Below, piece by piece: positions 39,803 to 45,704 of a stretch of 45,704 bases of DNA. Source of the stretch: CALITV01 sp964415795 (GTDB lineage: Bacteria; UBP6; UBA1177; JAKLFG01). The notes under the pieces are model-generated. The model did no database searches. It saw only the letters and a list, made by a program, of their open reading frames with translations, and had not been told where the DNA came from. Location of the stretch: NCBI GenBank assembly GCA_964415795.1, contig CAYQBN010000017.1, forward strand, positions 1 to 45,704, given 5' to 3'. The position numbers and the translations under genes were made by a program. Numbering within the stretch: position 1 is the first letter of the stretch; every line of letters begins with the position of its first letter.

Positions 39803-42064
39803 TCACGATCCCATGTCTATCGAGAAGACACCACCTTTCACGATGGCACGCGCCATTCCCCCGTTCTTGAGCTTGCCGAAGAGCACCTCGTCCACGAAGG
39901 CATCTTTCACCTTCTCCTGAATGAGCCGCCCCACCTCACGGGCGCCGAATTCCTTCGAGTAGCCCTGCTCGGCGAGATGACGGAGCGCCGCCGGCGTCAC
40001 GGTGAAGACGATGTTCTTGGTCTTGAGGTGAGCGGCAAACTCATCGAGTTGCTTGCGCACGATATCGGTCACGATAGCAAGATCGAGCCGGTTGAATTTC
40101 ACGATGCGATCGAGACGATTGCGGAACTCGGGCGCGAAGATGCGCTCCACGGCGCGATCGAGCTCTCCGGCATCCACCGCCCGCTCGCCGAACCCCGGCA
40201 CCGCCTTGCCGATCTCGCGGGCACCGGCATTCGAGGTCATGATGATGATGACATTGCGGAAATCGGCTTTGCGTCCCGCGTTGTCGGTAAGCGTCGCGTA
40301 GTCCATGATCTGAAGGAGCGTGTTGTAGATGTCGGCGTGCGCCTTCTCGACCTCGTCGAGCAGGAGCACCGCGTGCGGCGTCTTGCGCACCGCCTCGGTG
40401 AGAAGTCCTCCTTCCTCGTACCCCACATAGCCGGGAGGCGCGCCGATGAGGCGGCTCACCGCGTGCTTCTCCTGATACTCCGACATGTCGAAGCGGTGAA
40501 GCGCGATGCCAAGCTTTAGGGCAAGCTGCCTTGCCAGTTCGGTCTTGCCCACGCCGGTCGGACCGACGAAGAGGAATGAGGCGACCGGCCGGTCAGGCCG
40601 CCCGAATCCGGCACGCGAGCGCTTTATCGCGTCGACCACCGCATGCACTGCCTCGTCCTGCCCGAATATCTCCCGTTTGAGCGCCTCCTCTAGGCCGCGC
40701 AGTTTCTCCCCCTCGCCGGCGCTCACCGTCTGTTCCGGAATTCGGGCGACGAGCGAAACGACCCGTTCGATATCGGCGGTGTCGATGAGTTCTTTCTTTT
40801 CACCCGAAATACGCACGAAAGCGCCCGCTTCATCGATGACATCTATCGCCTTGTCGGGAAGGAACCGCTCGGTCACGAAGCGTGCCGAAAGCTCCGCCGC
40901 CGCGCGAAGCGCATCGTCGCTGTAGCGCACCGCATGGTGCTGCTCGTAGCGTTCGCGGATGCCCCGCAGGACCGCGACCGTTTCCTCGACCGTCATTTCG
41001 GGGAGGTCTATTTTCTGGAAGCGCCGCGTGAGCGCCCTATCCTTTTCAAAGTACTTGCGATATTCCTCATAGGTCGTCGATCCGATGCACTTGAGCCGCC
41101 CGCCGGAGAGCACTGGTTTGAGGATGTTCGAGGCGTCCATCGCGCCGCCCTGCACCGCACCGGCACCGACGATGGTGTGTATCTCGTCTATCACGACGAT
41201 GACCTTGTCGCGCTGGAGAAGTGCGTTGAGCACCTTCTTCATCCGTTCTTCGAAGTCGCCGCGGTACTTGGTCCCTGCGACGAGCGCCCCCATGTCGAGT
41301 CGAAACACCCGGTGCTCCTTGAGCGGCTCAGGAACCGTACCCGCCGCGATACGCTGGGCGAGGCCCTCGGCGAGCGCGCTCTTGCCGACCCCCGGCTCCC
41401 CGACGACGATGGGATTGTTCTTGGTCTTGCGGCACAGGACCTGCATGAGCCGCGTGAGCACCTCCTCGCGTCCGATGAGCGGCTCGAGCTTTCCTTCGGC
41501 GGCGAGCGCCGTAAGATCGCTGGCGTAACTTTCGATGGCAAACGATTTCTTCTCCTCTTTTTCTTTCCGGCGCGTCTGTCCCCGTTCGCCGCCCTCCCGT
41601 TCGCGCCGCTCGTTCTTCGCGGCCTCCTCGCGCAGGTCGGGGAGTTCGTGAGAGATGAACTTCATGAGATCGTACTGTTCGATACCCTGCTCGAGAAGGA
41701 AGGAGACCGCATGAGATTCTTCGCAATCGTAGAGAGAAACGACAAGGTCGGTGATGCCGACCTGCCGCTTTCCCGCCGAAGCGGCCCGCTTGCTCGCCGC
41801 CTCGATGAGCCGCTGGAATGCGTATGACTGGATAAGTTCTCCCTTTTTCGTTCGCGGCACCATCGTATCGAGATAGCTCTTGAGATCCGCCCGAAGCCGG
41901 TCCACATCGCCGCCAACACCCTCGAATATCTCGACCCCTTCTGGAGAAAAGAGGAGCGAGTAGAGCACATGCTCCGGCGTCACGAACTCGTGCTGATTTT
42001 GCTTCGCCTCGTAGAATGCGCCGAGAATGACGCTGTTGAGTTGACGATCTATCTTGAGCTCCAT
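39803..42064 (-). CDS. clpA: ATP-dependent Clp protease ATP-binding subunit ClpA
   Basis: This 753-residue AAA+ unfoldase has an N-terminal Clp-N domain (1-145, the ClpS docking site), and two nucleotide-binding domains with Walker A GEPGVGKSA (D1) and GPTGVGKTE (D2), Walker B VIVVIDEIHT and VLLLDEVEKA. The charged linker between residues 145 and 175 (RREREGGERGQTRRKEKEEK) is typical of ClpA. The ClpP-binding loop is usually IGL/IGF-like in D2; no clpP is in the window. It sits 10 bp after clpS, as is common. Confidence 0.95.
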   Translation of the reverse strand: MELKIDRQLNSVILGAFYEAKQNQHEFVTPEHVLYSLLFSPEGVEIFEGVGGDVDRLRADLKSYLDTMVPRTKKGELIQSYAFQRLIEAASKRAASAGKRQVGITDLVVSLYDCEESHAVSFLLEQGIEQYDLMKFISHELPDLREEAAKNERREREGGERGQTRRKEKEEKKSFAIESYASDLTALAAEGKLEPLIGREEVLTRLMQVLCRKTKNNPIVVGEPGVGKSALAEGLAQRIAAGTVPEPLKEHRVFRLDMGALVAGTKYRGDFEERMKKVLNALLQRDKVIVVIDEIHTIVGAGAVQGGAMDASNILKPVLSGGRLKCIGSTTYEEYRKYFEKDRALTRRFQKIDLPEMTVEETVAVLRGIRERYEQHHAVRYSDDALRAAAELSARFVTERFLPDKAIDVIDEAGAFVRISGEKKELIDTADIERVVSLVARIPEQTVSAGEGEKLRGLEEALKREIFGQDEAVHAVVDAIKRSRAGFGRPDRPVASFLFVGPTGVGKTELARQLALKLGIALHRFDMSEYQEKHAVSRLIGAPPGYVGYEEGGLLTEAVRKTPHAVLLLDEVEKAHADIYNTLLQIMDYATLTDNAGRKADFRNVIIIMTSNAGAREIGKAVPGFGERAVDAGELDRAVERIFAPEFRNRLDRIVKFNRLDLAIVTDIVRKQLDEFAAHLKTKNIVFTVTPAALRHLAEQGYSKEFGAREVGRLIQEKVKDAFVDEVLFGKLKNGGMARAIVKGGVFSIDMGS

Positions 42065-42074
42065 GTGATCCTCC

Positions 42075-42386
42075 CTAGGCTTTTTCCACGGTGCAACGGA
42101 GCGGGTACCGGTGCTCCTCGGCGATGCGGTGCACCTGCATCATCTTCGACATCGCGATATCGTAGGAATAGACGCCGGCGATCCCAGCCCCCGTGCGATG
42201 TATCTTGAGCATGATCTGCGTCGCCTCGGCGGCCGGCTTGCCGAAGAGACGAACCAGAATGTCCACGACGAAATCCATTGGCGTGAAATCGTCGTTGTGC
42301 ATGACGACGCGGTAAAGGTCGGGACGCTTGGCTTCCGTCTTTTTCTTGGCGGAAACGCCCCCGCTTCGCTGTCGCTCCACCGCCAT
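42075..42386 (-). CDS. clpS: ClpS adaptor protein
   Basis: This 103-residue adaptor delivers N-degron substrates to ClpA. The substrate-binding motif LYRVVMHNDDFTPMDFVVDI (about 24-43) is complete, with the Asn-Asp-Asp-x-Thr core, and the C-terminal HRIAEEHRYPLRCTVE segment is typical. It is 3 bp after the aspS stop and 10 bp before clpA. Confidence 0.95.
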   Translation of the reverse strand: MAVERQRSGGVSAKKKTEAKRPDLYRVVMHNDDFTPMDFVVDILVRLFGKPAAEATQIMLKIHRTGAGIAGVYSYDIAMSKMMQVHRIAEEHRYPLRCTVEKA

Positions 42387-42389
42387 GCG

Positions 42390-44147
42390 TCACTCCGTTT
42401 CCCCTTCCCCCTCCTTGGCGTTCACCGTGATCGCCAATTCATCGAGCTGTTTCCGAGAAACCGCCGATGGACTGCCCGTCATGAGGCAGGTCGCGCTCGT
42501 GGTCTTGGGGAACGCGATGACCGATCGGATGTTGTCTATGCCGAGAAGAAGCATCACGAGACGATCGAAACCGAAGGCGATGCCGCCGTGCGGCGGGGCG
42601 CCGAACTCGAGTGCCTCGAGGAGGAAGCCGAACTTCTCGCGCGCCTCCTCCGGCAAGATGCCGAGAAGCGCGAACACCTCGGCCTGCTTGGTGGTATTGT
42701 GGATGCGTATCGAACCGCCCCCCACCTCGTAGCCGTTTATCACCATGTCGTAGGCGCGGCTCGCCACATTCGCCAGATCTCCCTTCCGTGCCGTTTCGAG
42801 ATCGAAGTCGGTGAACGGATGGTGCGTCGCGACCCACTTGCTCTCCTCTTCGCTGTACTCGAACGCGGGGAAATCGGTGACCCAGAGAAAGGCGAACGAA
42901 TCCCTGTCATAGAGATTGAACTCGGACGCAAGGCGACGCCGGAGGTTTCCGAGCGCCGTCCGGGCGACGCCGGTCTCGTCGGCGACGATAAAGAGCGTTC
43001 CCCCATCGGGAACGAGCGCGGTCAGCCGCTCCTGCTCCGCCGGTGAGAGGAATTTGAGGATCGGGCTGTCGAGCGTGCCGTTCTCCTTCTTCACCCACGC
43101 GAGGCCCTTCGCGCCATCGCCCTGAACATCCTTCTCCATCGCCTTGATACGGTTCTTGGACAGTTCGCCCCCTTTCCCTTCGAGGAGAATGCCGAGGACG
43201 CTCTTCTTCGGATCCTCCGCCGCCGTGCGAAACGCGTTGAATCCCGAGGCACGGAACATCTCGCGCAAATCGATGAACTCGAGACCGTAGCGGATGTCGG
43301 GCTTGTCGGTTCCGTAGCGCGCCATTGCCTCGCAGTACGGCATCCGGGGGAAGGGACGGATGACTTCGATGCCCTTTACCACCTTGAAAAGGTGCGCGAT
43401 GAGCCCTTCGGAGAGCGCCATGATGTCGTCCTCCTCGATGAAGGACATCTCGATATCTATCTGGGTGAACTCCGGTTGTCGGTCGGCGCGGAGATCCTCG
43501 TCACGGAAACAGCGGGCAAGTTGATAGTAGCGGTCGAGCCCGCCGATCATGCAGATCTGTTTGAACGACTGCGGCGACTGCGGCAGCGAATAGAATTTGC
43601 CGTGATGAAGCCGACTCGGGACAAGATACTCCTTGGCTCCCTCGGGCGTCGACTTTCCGAGGATCGGGGTTTCCACCTCAACAAAACCGTGTTCATCGAG
43701 ATAGTCGCGTACCGCCTTCGCTATCTTCGATCGAGAAACGAGCGTCTCCAAAAGAGGGCTCTTGCGAATATCGAGATACCGATACTTGAGTTTGAGCGTA
43801 TCGGATGCCTCCTTTCGATGGTCATACGGAAGCGGCTTGCTCGGATTGAGAAGCGCGAGCGCAGATACGACCACCTCCACCGCGCCGGTGGGATATTTGT
43901 CGGTGCGGTTCTCCCCGCGGTCGCGCACTGTTCCCCGAACCTGCACAACATCCTCGAGCGAGAGTTTCTTCGCCTCTTCGACAAGGCGCGGATCCTCGAA
44001 CACCACCTGTGTCTGGCCATAACGGTCCCAGAGCATCGCAAAGACGATCGGCCCGAACTCCCGCTTCGAGACGATCCATCCCGCAAGGGTCACCTCTTTT
44101 CCTACCTCTTCCAAACGCAATTCGCCGCATGAGTGTGTCCGCATCAT
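42390..44147 (-). CDS. aspS: Aspartyl-tRNA synthetase
   Basis: This 585-residue class IIb synthetase has an N-terminal OB anticodon-binding domain (1-105), motif 2 region FRDEDLRADRQPEFTQIDIE (near 215-235), a GAD insertion (about 290-420), and motif 3 FGFDRLVMLLLG near the end. It is of bacterial type by the GAD domain and length. The start has AAGGAGG upstream. It heads the aspS-clpS-clpA-aat operon. Confidence 0.97.
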   Translation of the reverse strand: MMRTHSCGELRLEEVGKEVTLAGWIVSKREFGPIVFAMLWDRYGQTQVVFEDPRLVEEAKKLSLEDVVQVRGTVRDRGENRTDKYPTGAVEVVVSALALLNPSKPLPYDHRKEASDTLKLKYRYLDIRKSPLLETLVSRSKIAKAVRDYLDEHGFVEVETPILGKSTPEGAKEYLVPSRLHHGKFYSLPQSPQSFKQICMIGGLDRYYQLARCFRDEDLRADRQPEFTQIDIEMSFIEEDDIMALSEGLIAHLFKVVKGIEVIRPFPRMPYCEAMARYGTDKPDIRYGLEFIDLREMFRASGFNAFRTAAEDPKKSVLGILLEGKGGELSKNRIKAMEKDVQGDGAKGLAWVKKENGTLDSPILKFLSPAEQERLTALVPDGGTLFIVADETGVARTALGNLRRRLASEFNLYDRDSFAFLWVTDFPAFEYSEEESKWVATHHPFTDFDLETARKGDLANVASRAYDMVINGYEVGGGSIRIHNTTKQAEVFALLGILPEEAREKFGFLLEALEFGAPPHGGIAFGFDRLVMLLLGIDNIRSVIAFPKTTSATCLMTGSPSAVSRKQLDELAITVNAKEGEGETE

Positions 44148-44179
44148 GTAACGCCTCCTTTCCAGCGGGACAAAGGGAT

Positions 44180-44207
44180 ATCATACGCTCGCTTCGTGAA
44201 ATTTCAA
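44180..44207 (-). promoter_or_regulatory. Sigma70-type promoter of aspS-clpS-clpA-aat
   Basis: Minus strand: TTGAAA (44202-44207), 16-bp spacer, TATGAT (44180-44185), about 25-30 nt before the ATG. Confidence 0.6.
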
Positions 44208-44235
44208 CTATCGCAGGCCATCGTTCTGCCCGTTC

Positions 44236-44264
44236 TTGACAGAGTTTTTCTTCCTTTCTAGAAT
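44236..44264 (+). promoter_or_regulatory. Sigma70-type promoter of the acyltransferase gene
   Basis: TTGACA (44236-44241), 17-bp spacer, TAGAAT (44259-44264), followed by AGAGG and the GTG start at 44293. Confidence 0.7.
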
Positions 44265-44292
44265 GATTTTCGCCCATCGGTAGAGGTCTTCC

Positions 44293-45105
44293 GTGAAAGA
44301 GCCGTTTGAGGAAAAGCCGTCCTCTTTTCGAGATATGTTGCGACTCTCATTCCGCTCGTTTCTTTTGTGCGGCATCGTCGTCCTCTTTGCGTTGACCAAC
44401 CTGATCGTCTGGTTTTGCACGCGCGATCCGATTCGGCAGAGACGCCACATTCAACGCACGACCCGTTTCTGGATACGCGCCACACTGCGCCTCATGGGCA
44501 TCGCTCTCCAGATACGCAACGGCGAGCGGCTGCAGGAAGCGAGCGGTCGCCTGATCATCGCCAACCATATCTCGACGCTCGATGTGCTCGCGATCTATGC
44601 GGCTCATCCGGCGACCTTCGTCACCTCGGTCGAGGTGGGCGGCGACGGTCTGGCCGGGTTCCTTTCGAAGGTGGGCGGCGCGATGTTCATCGAGCGGCGG
44701 AGCATTAAGTACTTACGCCGGGAGATCGCGACAGTGGCCGATCTGATCGAAGAGGGATTCGATGTCGTGATCTTTCCAGAAGGGACGACGACCGACGGAA
44801 GCGGTCCTCTTCTGCCGTTCAAGACCGCCTTCTTCGCCGCCGCCGCGCAGAAAAACGCCCTTATCCTTCCCATCGCGATCCGCTACCTTTCGGTGGACGG
44901 TAAACAGGCCGATACAGCCGCAATCGAACGCCTTGCCTACTACGGCGACATGACTTTCATGACCCACCTGCACCGCATTCTCTCGCTTAAAAGCCTCGAG
45001 ATACGCCTCACCATACTCGAACCGGTCGCCGCATCCGACTATGACCGCGACACCCTCGGCACGATGCTCCGCGAGCGGGTCCAAACAGCACGGGACGTCG
45101 AGTAA
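44293..45105 (+). CDS. plsC: 1-acyl-sn-glycerol-3-phosphate acyltransferase (PlsC family)
   Basis: This 270-residue membrane-associated enzyme has an N-terminal helix (about 17-45), then the acyltransferase motifs NHISTLD (HxxxxD, near 92-98) and FPEGTTTDGSG (near 160-170). It makes phosphatidic acid or acts on a related acyl acceptor such as an ornithine lipid precursor. I accept the GTG start at 44293 because AGAGG is 6 nt upstream and the frame opens there; the next ATG is at residue 14. Confidence 0.88.
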   Translation: MKEPFEEKPSSFRDMLRLSFRSFLLCGIVVLFALTNLIVWFCTRDPIRQRRHIQRTTRFWIRATLRLMGIALQIRNGERLQEASGRLIIANHISTLDVLAIYAAHPATFVTSVEVGGDGLAGFLSKVGGAMFIERRSIKYLRREIATVADLIEEGFDVVIFPEGTTTDGSGPLLPFKTAFFAAAAQKNALILPIAIRYLSVDGKQADTAAIERLAYYGDMTFMTHLHRILSLKSLEIRLTILEPVAASDYDRDTLGTMLRERVQTARDVE

Positions 45106-45110
45106 CTTTT

Positions 45111-45137
45111 TTGATTCTTCTCAAAAAAAGATATAAT
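45111..45137 (+). promoter_or_regulatory. Sigma70-type promoter of the last lipoprotein gene
   Basis: TTGATT (45111-45116), 15-bp spacer, TATAAT (45132-45137), within 32 nt of the ATG at 45169. Confidence 0.5.
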
Positions 45138-45168
45138 TTTTTCACACATCTTTTTCGCGAGGATTGAC

Positions 45169-45704
45169 ATGAAGCAGTATGCCTTATTTACGATAGGAAT
45201 AGGAATAGCACTATTTTTTACCGCATGCAACACCAACGAGCCGGGAGGCATCCGGCTCCTCTACACATGGACGGATGAGGAAGGGAACGAAATAACGCCG
45301 CCTGACCTAAGTCTTCTTTTTGCGTGGGCCGAATTGAGGTATGGGAACGAGACGAAGACGACCGGTCCTGTCTGGATGGGAGAGGAGGGGAGCGTTCTGC
45401 GGTTCGATTCACTGCCCTACGGGAAGCCGATGACGCTGACGCTCACCCTGCGGTTTGGCGAGACGAAGGGTGACGACGACATCATTGGTGCGGACGATGC
45501 GCCGGAGGCGCGGCAGGACAATGTGGCATTCTACTGCACCTCGGAGGAGTTCACCCTAAATCGGGGCAAAGTGACCGAGGTGAAGAACGGGTGCGTGATG
45601 CAGAAAGGTCCCGCTTTTTCGGACGAGAACAAGCCGGGTGCGCCGGTTCTTACGCTCTACTACGAAGACAGTGAAGGCACGGAGGTCGAGATAGGGGCGG
45701 CGAC
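45169..45704 (+). CDS. Lipoprotein of unknown function (3' end outside window)
   Basis: The frame is open from the ATG at 45169 (GCGAGGATT upstream) to the window edge, about 178 codons. The signal peptide MKQYALFTIGIGIALFFTAC ends in a lipobox (FTAC). The mature part begins with Asn/Gly-rich sequence and continues as probable beta domains: LLYTWTDEEGNEITPPDLSL and later LTLYYEDSEGTEVEIG look like two repeats of the same beta unit. No family is recognised. The C-terminus is missing, so a Cys-type tail cannot be checked. Confidence 0.7.
   Translation, partial: MKQYALFTIGIGIALFFTACNTNEPGGIRLLYTWTDEEGNEITPPDLSLLFAWAELRYGNETKTTGPVWMGEEGSVLRFDSLPYGKPMTLTLTLRFGETKGDDDIIGADDAPEARQDNVAFYCTSEEFTLNRGKVTEVKNGCVMQKGPAFSDENKPGAPVLTLYYEDSEGTEVEIGAA

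Overview
The window comes from a Gram-negative bacterium with a fairly GC-rich chromosome. It encodes BamD, lipoproteins with lipoboxes, several outer-membrane beta-barrel proteins and a Wzi-type capsule protein, and most genes have a clear Shine-Dalgarno site. The Bat operon, Asp/Thr/Pro-rich tails on exported proteins and an NtrC-type regulator fit a deltaproteobacterial-grade or poorly sampled phylum. No rRNA is present, so I do not name a taxon. The gene content looks chromosomal; I see no phage, plasmid or IS genes.

Layout. 1-6006 (minus): a cut Pro/Ala-repeat lipoprotein, a zinc-ribbon AAA/TPR protein, and rpsF-rpsR-rplI-dnaB behind a candidate S6:S18 leader hairpin. 6081-7640: Wzi-like protein. 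7750-10954 (plus): beta-barrel, exported cytochrome b5-like protein, four-helix membrane cytochrome b, M64 metallopeptidase. 10964-12366 (minus): beta-barrel, OsmC, DUF2892 protein with a Cys-rich tail. 12430-14300: a lower-GC restriction-modification pair. 14300-14600: nested inverted repeats, a palindrome and a collapsed 28-residue ORF. 14610-15989: BNR/YCF48-like exported protein. 16069-21907: batA-batB-batC-batD-batE-bamD, every junction overlapping. 21975-26160: MIO-type ammonia-lyase and glycogen phosphorylase.

26237-29055: an NtrC-type histidine kinase/regulator pair divergent from an exported metallothionein-like peptide, with a sigma-54-like promoter and dyads between them. The arrangement resembles ZraP-ZraSR, but with a different metal-binding product. 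29117-31219: a propeller lipoprotein and a small exported FN3-like protein whose signal peptide contains a (CT)17 tract; as sequenced it is one dinucleotide out of frame, which suggests phase variation. 31384-35777: mazG-purF, an alpha/beta hydrolase and an M29 aminopeptidase. 35818-36087: tRNA-Leu, tRNA-Cys, tRNA-Gly. 36106-39079: MFS protein and an unknown envelope protein. 39112-44147: aspS-clpS-clpA-aat, an N-degron module. 44293-end: plsC-like acyltransferase and a cut lipoprotein.

Main leads: the phase-variable FN3 gene; the metal-peptide two-component locus; a shared Cys-containing C-terminal tail on exported proteins, also preserved in the collapsed ORF; a Cys in place of the MIO-forming Ser in the ammonia-lyase; and the paired b5/di-heme b cytochromes.
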